Shown piece after piece: positions 51,801-58,889 of a DNA stretch of 64,000 bases. A model generated the notes under the pieces. It was not told where the DNA came from and searched no databases. It saw only the letters and a program-made list of their open reading frames with translations. The DNA is from Lucifuga dentata (Eukaryota; Chordata; Actinopteri; Ophidiiformes; Bythitidae): contig VXCM01001262.1 in assembly GCA_014773175.1 (NCBI GenBank), positions 44,865 through 108,864 on the forward strand, read 5' to 3'. The number at the start of each line of letters is the position of its first letter. Within the stretch, counting starts at the first letter, position 1. The position numbers and the translations under genes were made by a program.

Positions 51801-54800
51801 TTGGTGGTAGGAAAAGGTAGAATAATGTACAGCAGCATTATTTTAGTTACAGATATTATTTTAAAGTCTGAGGCCTATTGTGGTTATTATTTGTTGTCAG
51901 TTATATTGGACTACAAAAAAAAAAAAAAAAAAAAAAAAAAAATTACTGGTCTGTTACAATTAGCCACTCTTAAAATTTGCAGACATCCTGTATTTGGACA
52001 CAAACAACTATGGCGGCTACCTGTGAAAGGCATCCAAGAATATGGGCAAAACTCCTCTTCTGGCTTATACCCTACACAATTAAAGAAAACATATCAAAAA
52101 TTGTCATTATCAGCAGTAGCCAACAGCAACATTTAGAAATTGAAATTCTGATGTATCATTAGCTTGTGGCGTGACAATATCAGCTAAAACTAAACTCAAC
52201 TAAAAATCAGATGAATTAGGAAATTAGATGAACTTACTCTTGACAATAATGGAGGACTGACTAGATGCCTGTCCATGGAGGTTAGTAGCTACAGCAGTGT
52301 ACTGAGCTGTGTCATCCGTTGAGCATCTAGAAAAACACAATAAAAGTTACATTATTCCAGGTCAGTAAGAAAACTAGGATACTCATCTACTTCAAAAGGT
52401 CACTGAATTGTAAATAAAACAAGGAGTTAATGATTTTATGCAAAGAAGGTTATGAGTTCTTTGTGGGCCTACCAAGCCCTGCAGTGTGTATGGGTGTACG
52501 TAGTAACATTTATAGCCATATGCACAAAGATGGCAAATACTTAAATCTACCAGATGTACTAACAGAACACCTTTTAGAATACAGAAGGTAATATGGATGG
52601 GCAATTATAGCCACCAAATAGGCTATAATTGCCCATCCATATTACGACTTTTGCCTTGAACATGATTGGTGCCTTTCTGAGTGGAGTTTGCATGGTGTCC
52701 CCTGAGTGTGTGTGTTGGTTTTCTCTACATGCTCTGGTTGTAAAATGCTCATACAATTAAATACAATTGAAATACGATACAATTGAAACTTTTTCCATGC
52801 TTTATCAGGGAATGTTGTTGTTCCTTAGAGGTAGATGGCCAGCCTCCAGCAAACTGCAGAGTAATTAACTCCAGTTTCCATATAACGTGAGCACAGAAAA
52901 TTCCTGGAGAATTTAATTCTTAAGGTGCTTGTCGGAAATTTGAGATACACGTGCAGACAGAACGACTGAGAGGCACAAGAGGAGAGCCAGGGTCAAATCC
53001 ATGTTTATAAATACTGATCATTGTCTCTACATGCCATTCATTCATGACATGAACAACAACCTCAACCTCTGAGCTGAACCCTTTCCTTCTCTCTCTCTAT
53101 GTCCTCCCATATTTCCGTCATTCCCTCCTTCTCTTGCTGTCGCTCTCTCTCTGACTAACTTTTCCACAACCGCATATCACACCCATATCACCTAACATGA
53201 GAATTCTACCCAAGGAGTATGTGTAGGCTGAAGCAGTCATAAGCAGATGACGGAGGAGGTTATGTGGGGATTGGTCCTGAGGGAGAGAGGAATAGGATTC
53301 GGAAAGGATTTTGAATATCTTCTTGGTGAACATGGTGACAGCAAGTTATAGTAGAGAGCTTACGAGGTGAAAAGATAATGACTCTGTGGTGTATGAATCT
53401 AATTTCATTCAGCAAATACTAAAAAAGCATAGAACTTTGCTCTGATGGCACTACTGCTGAGCTGTAACTAATATGATTTTATTTTAAGGACAGATTTAAA
53501 CTGGAAGAGACAGCAACTGGTATGTGTTTTAGGGAGTTTATGAAAGGCACAAATAATTTGCCTACTAAAATTTTGAAATTTACTAAAAGTTTATCTCTCG
53601 TTTTTTAATCTTGAATGTCTTTTAAGTCTTGTATGATAGAATTCTATGTGCAACAAGTACATCTTCCATTCAAAACACATTGTTTAGAAGATCAGGTGAT
53701 CTAAAGAGTTAGCACTATTTTTCCTCAATTTAAATAGTTACAGTGTGTATTAACTTCTAAGATTACTGAACTTAGAAGCTATTGAATTAATGAAATATTC
53801 TTAAAATCAAAATAGAGAAATATTTTTTTCTCAAAAATAAAAGCCTGCTCAGGCACCACTGTGAGCTTTCCTGCAACTTTCTAGCAATTCTTGATGAAAT
53901 AGATAAATTAGTCTGTACAGACTATTCAGACTACTCAGTAAGTATATGGGGCTTAAGACTGTTTCCACAAAAGGGGAGCAAAAGAAAGAGTTTGGCGGTG
54001 GTTGAACTGTAAGTAGCTGACAGAAGGAGTAGACAGAGATTGGATCCAAGGAGAGAGTGACGACTGAAAGAATCCCAGAGTGTCGTGTAACCCTGAGGTC
54101 AGCACTTGAACAGCTGAGCTTCCTCAGGCTGAAGGGAGAGCAGGATATACTGTTGTCCCCTATTAACTAGACAAGAACGATTCAATGATGGTTCAGGGTC
54201 TGTGAAACACTGATTTGGTCCAAGAGATTAGTCATTTACTGGCCTCATTGGGAAAATGCATGAAAGGCAAAAATGTTTACTGGTCAGTGTGAATTGTTGA
54301 CATGTTTGCAGCTAAGTGATCATGAATTAGCAAGCTAAATGTTTCTTGTGCCACAAAAGCAACATGAGTAAAAGCCATTAAATATGTGCCATTTGGTGGC
54401 AGTGTCCAAATAAGGTGTCAAATATATCTGCACTAACCTAAAACTGTTATATTAATAATTTAACTTTTGAATAATTTCAGAGACTGTGTTTGGACTTACT
54501 TGGGGATCTCCAGAGAATGAATTCCAACTTTGTCTTCAACCAGGTACCTCCCAGAGGACAAGGTCAGGATTACACCATCTTTATACCTAAAGAAAATAAA
54601 GAAATAAAAAAAAAAAAAAAAANAAAAAAAAAAAAAAAACCACACACACACACACTCACCGCTGTCAGCAAAGCAAGAACATGATGAATCCTCATCAATG
54701 ATAAGATCAATACCAATGTATCCTACGCACCATTTTACCACTGGCATGGGGAAACCTTCAACAGTGCAGAACAGTTTAACTGGAGTGTTTTCAAACACAG

Positions 54801-57800
54801 TGTGTGATCTGAGCCTGACCACAAACTGTGGTCCCCTGATCATTGGCTCCTCACGCACATACTTATCACCCATCTTCATCTTCACCTAAACAAACAAAAA
54901 TACAATAAGCATTAAACACATAAAAATATAAACTCACTTACACACCCTTTATCTCCAAGACTTTATAATTATTAAAATAACATGGCTGGACAGCAATTCT
55001 GTCAATATGAGCTGTGAGTGTGAGATACATGGTTCATCCAAATGTTGAAATGCTTGTCTTGAGAGAAAAATTCACAGATTCCTACCACTTCTTGGATGCG
55101 AGCTTGTGTTTTGAACTGATAGTGGTCCTCCATCACCTCAGATCTAAACACAGACAGTCAGTCAGCCTAGCAGTCAGCTTCAGAAACTCTGTTACCCTGA
55201 ACATAGGCTGGGAGTTTGTGATAATTATTATGTAAAGGAATATGTAATTTTCAAGAGGTGTAATGTAAAATGTATTTAAGATGTATTTTTATATACTGTT
55301 AGCCTCATGCTTGGGTGCTCCCCTACCCAGAAAAGTAGGGAGAAGAGTGATCAGATTCTGTATTTCTCATCACTGTTTACACACAACCATGATTTTGAAA
55401 ATTAGTATTATCTTGTTGTATGAACAGACACCCTCTAACAGACTCTACTGGCTTTCCCATCCTTCTTTGCAGAGCAGTGTGATAGGAGACAGGAAGGCAA
55501 GAGGCAGAGGAACAACACTCTCCTTCATCTCAGAAAGGAGTTTAAGGCAAATCACCTCCAACAGCTCACATGAGAAAACCACAATCACCAAAGACAGACA
55601 GGCAAACAGGTGACCTCTTTCCTCACTCCTTGCAGACAGCTTTAAGAGAGGACAAAGGCCTCTTACTAAAACTAACATTAAAGGAGCATACCGGTTATTT
55701 TGCACGTTTGAGCCCAATATACTGTATACAACCTGCACACGTTACATTACTGCCAACCATTTTCCAAAACATGCTATTGAAGTATTATAATAGTTTTTCC
55801 TACCTTCCAGGCTGCCACTGATTTCAGGTCTTTCCAGTACAATATAAAAAGTATACAAGTGTAAAAAGACTCAAAACAGATTTGAGATATATAGTCCATC
55901 AGAGCAAACATGACATTTATTAAATTTTTGTCCAAGTAACTTAATTTAACTGATCCAACATGGAGCTACATGGGAAAAAAAAAGGAAAAAAAAATGTATG
56001 TCTCTGCCAGGGAATACTGACCCATGAGAAGACAGCTTAAACAAAGAAATTAAAATGACTGTGCCTTTAACAATCGTAGAAGACGAAACATTAAATTTTA
56101 AGGTCAAGTGTATCACCTATACATTTGATTTTGAAAGATTAGGGGATTTGGCAAAATAACTCAAAATCTAAAATATAATTGTATGTTTTGGAAAATGGTT
56201 GTAAGTAATGCAATGTGCATGTGGGTAGTATTGGGCTCAAACATGAAAAATCACCAGTATGCTCCTTTAAAGAAGGACATGACTGATGGATACACCTTAG
56301 TAGTGGAATGAGACAGGCTTTTAGCCAGCAGAAGATGGATAAGAGAAAACACTAATCAAAGCATGTCTAGCCCCATTTCCCCACAGCTCTTCTTCAAACG
56401 CGTCTATTTCATCCAATCAGCAAAAGCCTGTCAAGCCTGTAGAGACCATTAGAGGGTGAAGCCTGTGTGAAATAAAACAAACTCCATACAGTTTATTATT
56501 CTAGACAACTAGGAAGATCTGATTTATTTTTTTAAAAAAAGAAAAAGATCTCTTGTGCTTTTGTTTAGTCTAAGTAGAAATGATAAATTGATTGTTCTGA
56601 TATGAAATTGTACAACAAAAAAAGAACAAATCAAACATTTCTGTGAAAACTGGTTTCAGTCTGTCTTGACATGCAAAGCCAGTAAGACACTTCACATGGG
56701 GAAGAAAAACAAGCACATAAAATATCTGATTGATATTTCATCAATAAATCAGTCAACCTTCCTATTACAAATCAATTCCTCCAAGTCATTGTTCAGGGCA
56801 TGTTACACACATGAGATTCATGTTTATATCAGGCTGAAATAAAACATCAAGAAACAATCATCAGGTAAGATCTGTATGACCCAGATCACTACCACTACAT
56901 TAGTAAAAAAGAAATAATTACAGTTCAACACTTGTCATTTGTTAAGTTTAATGAATAGTTAAGAATTGTTAAGTTTAATGAATAGTCCTCATTAAGCACC
57001 AGACTAGTATGCTTGTTAGCAAAATATTAGCACAAATGAGAAAGAAGCAACAAAATGTAAGTAGGTAAAAGAATAAGATTTATGAAGTGGTAAGGGAAGA
57101 GATGAAACGCAGCAGCAAGTTTAACTGTCCTCCACCTAACACTCTCTCTCTCTCTCTCTCTGTCTGTCTCACACACAAAACCACCACTAAAATGTTATCA
57201 ACAACACATCACAACTACCACTACGTCAAACTTTAATTTTCATGCATATTTCATGGTGTTGGTCAAAGTCAAGTCTGCCTTTGGAAAGCTTGTTGCTACA
57301 GGTGAGGGATGCCTCTTACTCTGCAGAAGTGTGGGGGAAAAAGAGATTACCCAATGGACTGACACGCCCCAAATTGTGAGGTTACGCATTGTGACCTTTG
57401 CTTCTCTGATATCATAGTAAGGCATCCCAGCCCTGTGCATTCTCTAGAGATCCAAAAATGGGAGCTCCAACATCTCCACACACAACACACACACACACAC
57501 ACACAATCACAGCAATGACAGGTCTTGCCTCCACCTGTACAAACTACTGAATTCATACATATAGTGTTTTCAAGTGTGAGTTCTCCTTGCTCACAGAAAA
57601 GAGGGGAGTCTGCTGAGATACCTTACAATGTTATCACCCAACTCACAAGCTTCCATGGTTCATTTGTTAGAGAACACTCTTAAAGGCTAAAATATGTAAC
57701 ACACTTCAGTGTTAAGATTCTGCATAAATATCTACTGTTAGGGCAGGAAAAACATCTATATTTTCCTACCTAACTGTCCACCATATATATTTAGACATAC

Positions 57801-58868
57801 ATTTATGGCCATATTTACTACATGTCCATAAATTTATAAGTCATTTACATATATGTTATGTCTAAATATATTACATTATGTCTATATATTTAGACACTCA
57901 TACATTTATTTATGACTACATAAAGTACTACCTAAGCTCACATTATTTTAGCAACATGTGCATTGCTAAATCAAATAAATTTGCTTCAGATCAATGAATC
58001 TACTATAAGATATTAGCCAGTTTCTTATGGTGAAAATAGGAATTTGTCCTTGATCCTGTTCCAATTTATTCAATACTTTGTTGCTGCCAATAAATAAGCT
58101 GTGATCCCACATATTTCCTATATCATACAATTTCACAGATCACCCTTATTAGTTAGTTGTCCTATATCCTAAAATATCCAGATTAGGAAAGATATGTTTG
58201 AAAATTCAGTAAGTAGCCTGTGTCATAGTTTATCAATGATTTTCCAGTGTTTTACAAAATATTTGTAGAAATAGGAGTGTCAACTGTGTGTCAGAAAATT
58301 TCTAACAGCATCATTTTAAACATATGGCATGCTTATGAATGCATGATGGAAATAAAACAGATTATGTTTTCCAATCAGCTCTGTTTGCACTGTTTCCTGC
58401 TCTGGTTATCTTCACTGAATCTGTGGCTGAAAAGCTCACTCACTGTGTATTATGCTGTGTATTTGTGTATTACAAACACACTCCAATATTTTAACAGAGT
58501 ACAGTGGAACATTTTTGACAGCTTGGCATAGCTAGCTGGAACATAGTATATGACAAATAAAAAGGGTCAGGTTCAGGTCATCCCTTGTGAAAATATTTTA
58601 TATTTACCAGTAAGGGGTTTGGTCTTAGGGTTAACCCAAAGTTAACCAGGTAAGCTCACCTGGTTAACTTTGGGTTAACCCGTTATTAAGCTTGCAACTG
58701 TTACAATACTTCTATTAGTAATATTAGGATTATGTTGGCACTAAGCATAAAGTATATGCTTTTAGTTAAAATGAGTTTAGGACTGTACCTGCTGTACTCT
58801 TTAACCACATATTTGCTCTGTTTGTGATGGTATTCCTGGTTGTAATTTCCACGTCTCCACACTGACAT
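32750..58868 (-). CDS. myom2: Myomesin-2 / M-protein (38-exon gene, coding exons 2-38)
   Basis: Encodes a structural protein of the sarcomeric M-band that links myosin filaments (family knowledge). Spliced by hand from 37 coding exons; every junction is GT/AG and in phase. The total is 4191 nt (1396 residues) after removing one 65-nt assembly duplication; human MYOM2 is about 1465 residues. Order: head (about 1-65), Ig1 (66-156), Ig2 (172-264), FN3 x5 (about 271-367, 403-497, 504-600, 602-705, 707-803), Ig3 (804-893), Ig4-Ig7 (about 898-1327) separated by short linkers, and a proline-rich tail. MYOM2 rather than MYOM1 or MYOM3 is chosen from near-identical stretches to mammalian M-protein: RLRSHTV, GPAYDLTFCEVRD, GGLPDVVTIME and VSVYRHGEKIP. 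The M-protein type is also supported by the 129-bp intron between FN3-3 and FN3-4, which leaves no room for the EH segment of MYOM1. The a or b paralogue cannot be assigned. The start at 58868 is the first ATG after a splice acceptor and opens a head resembling the mammalian one. Confidence 0.95.
32785..32913. other. N join with 64-bp perfect duplication (in myom2 last exon)
   Basis: 32785-32848 and 32850-32913 are identical around the N at 32849; adds 65 nt to the coding sequence. Confidence 0.92.
33293..33418 (-). CDS. myom2: myom2 exon 37 (Ig7 end)
   Basis: 126 nt. YVVSLDQGKFASLTIKGVSM, EDSGRYTMIVQNKYGGESVD. Acceptor TTTAG, donor GTGAGT, phase 0-0. The preceding intron is about 1.8 kb. 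Confidence 0.96.
35244..35333 (-). CDS. myom2: myom2 exon 36 (Ig7)
   Basis: 90 nt. TLSLTCTVCGDPKPQVSWLK, NGSEVEPDDQ, with both the Ig Cys and Trp. Acceptor TATAG, donor GTAAAT, phase 0-0. Confidence 0.96.
35423..35478 (-). CDS. myom2: myom2 exon 35 (Ig7)
   Basis: 56 nt. RGQVVGGLPDVVTIMEKK, nearly identical to mammalian RGRLIGGLPDVVTIMEGK. Acceptor TTCAG, donor GTAATG, phase 1 to 0. Confidence 0.96.
35722..35744 (-). CDS. myom2: myom2 exon 34 (23-nt microexon, linker b)
   Basis: Only 23 nt: AEAYAEK plus split codons, counterpart of AAAFAEKN. Acceptor TTCAG, donor GTGAGT, phase 2 to 1. It is required to keep frame between exons 33 and 35. Confidence 0.9.
37301..37337 (-). CDS. myom2: myom2 exon 33 (Ig6/Ig7 linker microexon a)
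   Basis: 37 nt. VYEKAYTEFQKLK, counterpart of AFDEAFAEFQQFK. Acceptor TGCAG, donor GTAAGA, phase 1 to 2. Forms one helical linker with exon 34. Confidence 0.92.
37508..37604 (-). CDS. myom2: myom2 exon 32 (Ig6 end)
   Basis: 97 nt. VIEPTERDKGSYSIVITDPE, NTHKRTLDLSGD. Matches CEPTEKDKGKYTFEIFDG. Acceptor CACAG, donor GTTAGT, phase 0 to 1. Confidence 0.93.
37993..38059 (-). CDS. myom2: myom2 exon 31 (Ig6)
   Basis: 67 nt. ESKLSHSDKIVIGGTPSMAT then ME. Acceptor CTTAG, donor GTATCA, phase 2 to 0. Confidence 0.9.
38736..38841 (-). CDS. myom2: myom2 exon 30 (Ig6)
   Basis: 106 nt. AAASELVISCTATGIQLQCH, MKYYTSEMNITWYR. Matches EGIRLQCFMKYFTDEMKVNW. Acceptor CACAG, donor GTAAGA, phase 1 to 2. An assembly-duplicated segment lies about 50 bp upstream (to the right) in the intron. 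Confidence 0.94.
38893..39027. other. N join with 67-bp perfect duplication
   Basis: 38893-38959 and 38961-39027 are identical around the N at 38960; intronic. Confidence 0.9.
39831..39866 (+). repeat. (TG)n microsatellite beside exon 29
   Basis: Eighteen TG units 15 bp from the exon 29 donor; on the gene strand this is a CA repeat directly downstream of the donor. Confidence 0.95.
39882..39920 (-). CDS. myom2: myom2 exon 29 (Ig5/Ig6 linker microexon)
   Basis: 39 nt, phase 1-1. Encodes VFDDAINKISQLA, the counterpart of VYDDMILAMSRVCG. Acceptor TCTAG, donor GTAGGT. A (TG)n tract of about 36 bp starts 15 bp past the donor. Confidence 0.9.
41153..41240 (-). CDS. myom2: myom2 exon 28 (Ig5 end)
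   Basis: 88 nt. FSVKTAGIYKATISDNRGKD then MSQIDISGK. Acceptor TTCAG, donor GTAAAT, phase 0 to 1. Confidence 0.93.
41409..41522 (-). CDS. myom2: myom2 exon 27 (Ig5)
   Basis: 114 nt. VANLKKESEFHWYREDTEII, PDVKPDLSSGVCKLPIKL. The Ig tryptophan is present (FHWYRED). Acceptor CCCAG, donor GTAATG, phase 0-0. Confidence 0.94.
42045..42112 (-). CDS. myom2: myom2 exon 26 (Ig5)
   Basis: 68 nt. GPHFSEFLALHVGDDCSVSV then VCK. Matches GPHFAEYLHWDVTEECEV. Acceptor CACAG, donor GTAAAC, phase 1 to 0. Confidence 0.94.
42432..42494 (-). CDS. myom2: myom2 exon 25 (Ig4/Ig5 linker)
   Basis: 63 nt, phase 1-1. FKAALAEADYQRREYIRVKE, counterpart of the FKTVLEEAEFQRKEFLRKQ helix. Acceptor TGTAG, donor GTAAGA. Confidence 0.94.
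43036..43180 (-). CDS. myom2: myom2 exon 24 (Ig4 second half)
   Basis: 145 nt. PNKMGHDVSTGIIEFIMDVF, TQENEGTFTCQITDGGGKAQ, SSLVLIGD. Acceptor TGCAG, donor GTAAGA, phase 0 to 1. Confidence 0.95.
43761..43897 (-). CDS. myom2: myom2 exon 23 (Ig4 first half)
   Basis: 137 nt. IPLKSELSYKILERGRMRFW, LQAEEISSNVTYKFFANNKE, LSGAA. Acceptor TCTAG, donor GTAAGA, phase 1 to 0. Confidence 0.95.
43985..44021 (+). repeat. (GGAGA)n microsatellite in intron 22
   Basis: About seven units; on the gene strand it is a (TCTCC)n pyrimidine tract. Confidence 0.9.
44280..44324 (-). CDS. myom2: myom2 exon 22 (Ig3/Ig4 linker)
   Basis: 45 nt, phase 1-1. Encodes ELEKMLALSYDIRHP, matching EELERLMALSNEIKNP of human MYOM2. 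It is the helical interdomain linker as a stand-alone exon. Acceptor TTCAG, donor GTAGGC. Confidence 0.92.
45154..45260 (-). CDS. myom2: myom2 exon 21 (Ig3 second half)
   Basis: 107 nt. SKLIFKNADKEDFGTFSVSV, TNTEGVSSSYTITAE. Matches KNPDKEDLGTYSVSVSDTDG of mammalian M-protein. Acceptor TGTAG, donor GTAGGT, phase 2 to 1. Confidence 0.95.
45460..45622 (-). CDS. myom2: myom2 exon 20 (Ig3 first half)
   Basis: 163 nt. SQEVSCVVDEKTGDIVLSFE, SQFIWKKNYKEITDFSKGIM, KTEGNQ. Start of the C-terminal Ig array (My9). Acceptor ATTAAAG, donor GTAAGA, phase 1 to 2. Confidence 0.94.
45863..45977 (-). CDS. myom2: myom2 exon 19 (FN3-5 second half)
   Basis: 115 nt. VTGLEVGTTYVFRVRAVNDA, then SVPSDPVPAKAVA. Acceptor TCCAG, donor GTAACC, phase 0 to 1. 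Confidence 0.95.
47010..47188 (-). CDS. myom2: myom2 exon 18 (FN3-5 first half)
   Basis: 179 nt. GPAYDLTFCEVRDDSLVVEW, PVYCGSGPITGYHVEYAKKG, ANETAVSHRFLK. Acceptor CCTAG, donor GTGAGA, phase 1 to 0. Confidence 0.96.
47425..47551 (-). CDS. myom2: myom2 exon 17 (FN3-4 second half)
   Basis: 127 nt. VEGLTEGAVYQFQVYAANIA, YFACEAWTMPEP, the latter a MYOM2 hallmark (FKCEAWTMPEP). Acceptor CACAG, donor GTTAGT, phase 0 to 1. Confidence 0.95.
47925..48112 (-). CDS. myom2: myom2 exon 16 (FN3-4 first half)
   Basis: 188 nt. PSAPYGIALLNCDGRSMVLN, WMKPLHSGGATTKDYYVDKR, TMWREVNIPPFTERVYK. Close to SHPYGITLLNCDGHSMTL of mammalian M-protein. Acceptor TTTAG, donor GTATAA, phase 1 to 0. Confidence 0.95.
48242..48363 (-). 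CDS. myom2: myom2 exon 15 (FN3-3 second half)
   Basis: 122 nt. FVVSGLTTGESYVFRVQAIN, then ELGLSDESQESAPLAVKAAL. Acceptor TTCAG, donor GTCAGT, phase 2 to 1. The following intron is only 129 bp. Confidence 0.95.
48568..48742 (-). CDS. myom2: myom2 exon 14 (FN3-3 first half)
   Basis: 175 nt. VPSAPGQVIATRETDTSVLI, QWAPPKEPNNLIGYYIDQCV, SSNHKPHKTTK. Acceptor TTCAG, donor GTATGT, phase 1 to 2. Confidence 0.95.
48844..49027 (-). CDS. myom2: myom2 exon 13 (FN3-2 second half)
   Basis: 184 nt. SMAGSGGWQRVNTKVPIRSP, RYAVFDLAEGKQYKFRILSA, then ASEPSEPSRLIETLALK. Acceptor CACAG, donor GTCTGT (weak consensus), phase 0 to 1. The phase match with exon 14 supports this donor. Confidence 0.93.
49155..49282 (-). 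CDS. myom2: myom2 exon 12 (FN3-2 first half)
   Basis: 128 nt. EGKPPGAPSGVYASEIDRTY, VVLSWKAPAYFSKVPMWYYIEK. Acceptor TCTAG, donor GTAACA, phase 1 to 0. Confidence 0.95.
49618..49671 (-). CDS. myom2: myom2 exon 11 (linker FN3-1/FN3-2)
   Basis: 54 nt, symmetric phase 1-1. Encodes AKKLGGKLDVVSYQDEVE, the interdomain linker (mammalian counterpart EKEIAIYQDDLEG). As a symmetric in-frame exon it could be skipped without a frameshift. Acceptor TGTAG, donor GTAAGT. Confidence 0.92.
50100..50299 (-). CDS. myom2: myom2 exon 10 (FN3-1 second half)
   Basis: 200 nt. SEVGTEDWTQCNDHPIKICK, GLFEGHSYCFRVRAVNSHG and DPIAALDPTEFEKLHG. Carries the canonical FN3 YxFRVRAxN motif. Acceptor TTCAG, donor GTGGGT, leaves one base. 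Confidence 0.96.
50577..50718 (-). CDS. myom2: myom2 exon 9 (FN3-1 first half)
   Basis: 142 nt. PKAPGAPMDIKIHDANRDY then VSWKPPNTTTEGPILGYFVDK, an FN3 domain start almost identical to mammalian M-protein. Acceptor TGTAG, donor GTATGA, leaves two bases. Confidence 0.96.
51062..51223 (-). CDS. myom2: myom2 exon 8 (Ig2 second half)
   Basis: 162 nt. Contains FDSKWVKIETGRG, LPHLYKDDEGLYTLRMVTKGG and EHSAFISVA, matching the LHKDDEGLYTLRI block of mammalian MYOM2. Acceptor TGTAG, donor GTAAGG, phase 1 to 1. Confidence 0.95.
51584..51748 (-). CDS. myom2: myom2 exon 7 (Ig2 first half)
   Basis: 165 nt. Reads GMLPKIHYTKINITFVEKFG, then VFATEGESASLTATM and LQPEAQWYRDG, matching Ig2 of M-protein. Acceptor GTTAG, donor GTAATT, phase 1 to 1. 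Confidence 0.95.
52238..52326 (-). CDS. myom2: myom2 exon 6 (Ig1 end)
   Basis: 89 nt. Reads CSTDDTAQYTAVATNLHGQ, with the Ig F-strand D.A.Y signature; the usual Cys two residues after Tyr is Ala (YTA), as in mammalian M-protein (YSA). Ends SSIIVK. Acceptor TCTAG, donor GTAAGT, leaves one base. Confidence 0.95.
52327..54499 (-). other. myom2 intron 5
   Basis: About 2.2 kb with no exon seen. Holds the perfect 25-bp-arm hairpin at 52588-52645 and a pyrimidine-rich patch near 53080-53160. Confidence 0.6.
52588..52645. repeat. Perfect inverted repeat, 25-bp arms, 8-bp loop
   Basis: Arms 52588-52612 and 52621-52645 are exact reverse complements, with ATGGATGGGCAATTATAG as the core. In myom2 intron 5. 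Confidence 0.9.
54500..54586 (-). CDS. myom2: myom2 exon 5 (Ig1)
   Basis: 87 nt. Completes Trp then reads YKDGVILTL...VEDKVGIHSLEIPK, the C to E strands of Ig1. Acceptor TTTAG, donor GTAAGT, leaves two bases. An N-containing poly-A tract lies in the intron just upstream of its acceptor. Confidence 0.95.
54731..54885 (-). CDS. myom2: myom2 exon 4 (head end, Ig1 first half)
   Basis: 155 nt, residues 47-98. Starts VKMKMGDKYVREEP and continues through the conserved QFVVRLRSHTVF strand and the first Ig cysteine in KLFCTVEG. Ends two bases into the Trp codon of VVKW. Acceptor TTTAG, donor GTGCGT. Confidence 0.95.
55086..55143 (-). CDS. myom2: myom2 exon 3 (head)
   Basis: 58 nt, acceptor TTTAG, donor GTAGGA. 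The first base completes the Arg codon begun in exon 2, and the exon then reads SEVMEDHYQFKTQARIQEV, leaving phase 0. It corresponds to the mammalian MEDKLAWERHTFEERI helix. Since it joins exon 2 in phase, no additional head exon is required. Confidence 0.8.
55678..56270 (+). mobile_element. Nonautonomous DNA-transposon-like element, TTAA ends (intron 2)
   Basis: 593 bp bounded by TTAA at 55678-55681 and 56267-56270. Terminal inverted repeats of about 95 bp begin AGGAGCATAC and include TTTGAGCCCAATA and AACCATTTTCCAAAACAT. No ORF of interest. TTAA target sites are typical of piggyBac-type elements, but the end sequence was not matched to a known family. Confidence 0.7.
58628..58681. repeat. 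Perfect inverted repeat, 24-bp arms, 6-bp loop
   Basis: Arms 58628-58651 and 58658-58681 are exact reverse complements (GGGTTAACCCAAAGTTAACC core, itself containing a GGGTTAACCC palindrome). About 107 bp past the donor of exon 2. Confidence 0.9.
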
Positions 58869-58889
58869 GGTGACACTGTAGATATTGAC
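58789..58889 (-). CDS. myom2: myom2 exon 2 (start codon, head)
   Basis: The acceptor is probably ...CCCAACAG at 58890-58891, followed by about 21 nt of leader and the ATG at 58866-58868. It encodes residues 1-26 plus two bases, opening MSVWRRGNYNQEY and ending KYVVKEYS. This aligns loosely with the mammalian M-protein head (aromatic/basic start, then YLLDEY-like). Donor GTACAG; leaves two codon bases. Coding part 80 nt. Confidence 0.8.

Larger units (their letters stand above)
55144..58788 (-). other. myom2 intron 2
   Basis: About 3.6 kb. Contains the 593-bp TTAA-flanked repeat (55678-56270), the 24-bp hairpin at 58628-58681, (CT)n near 57139 and (CA)n near 57480. A short open stretch around 57240-57440 has weak splice context and no myomesin similarity, so it was not taken as an exon. 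Confidence 0.6.

Noticed and set aside
57240..57440. Possible extra myom2 head exon in intron 2
   Set aside because: An AG and a weak GT can be found, but the peptide does not resemble any myomesin head and the phases of exons 2 and 3 already agree.
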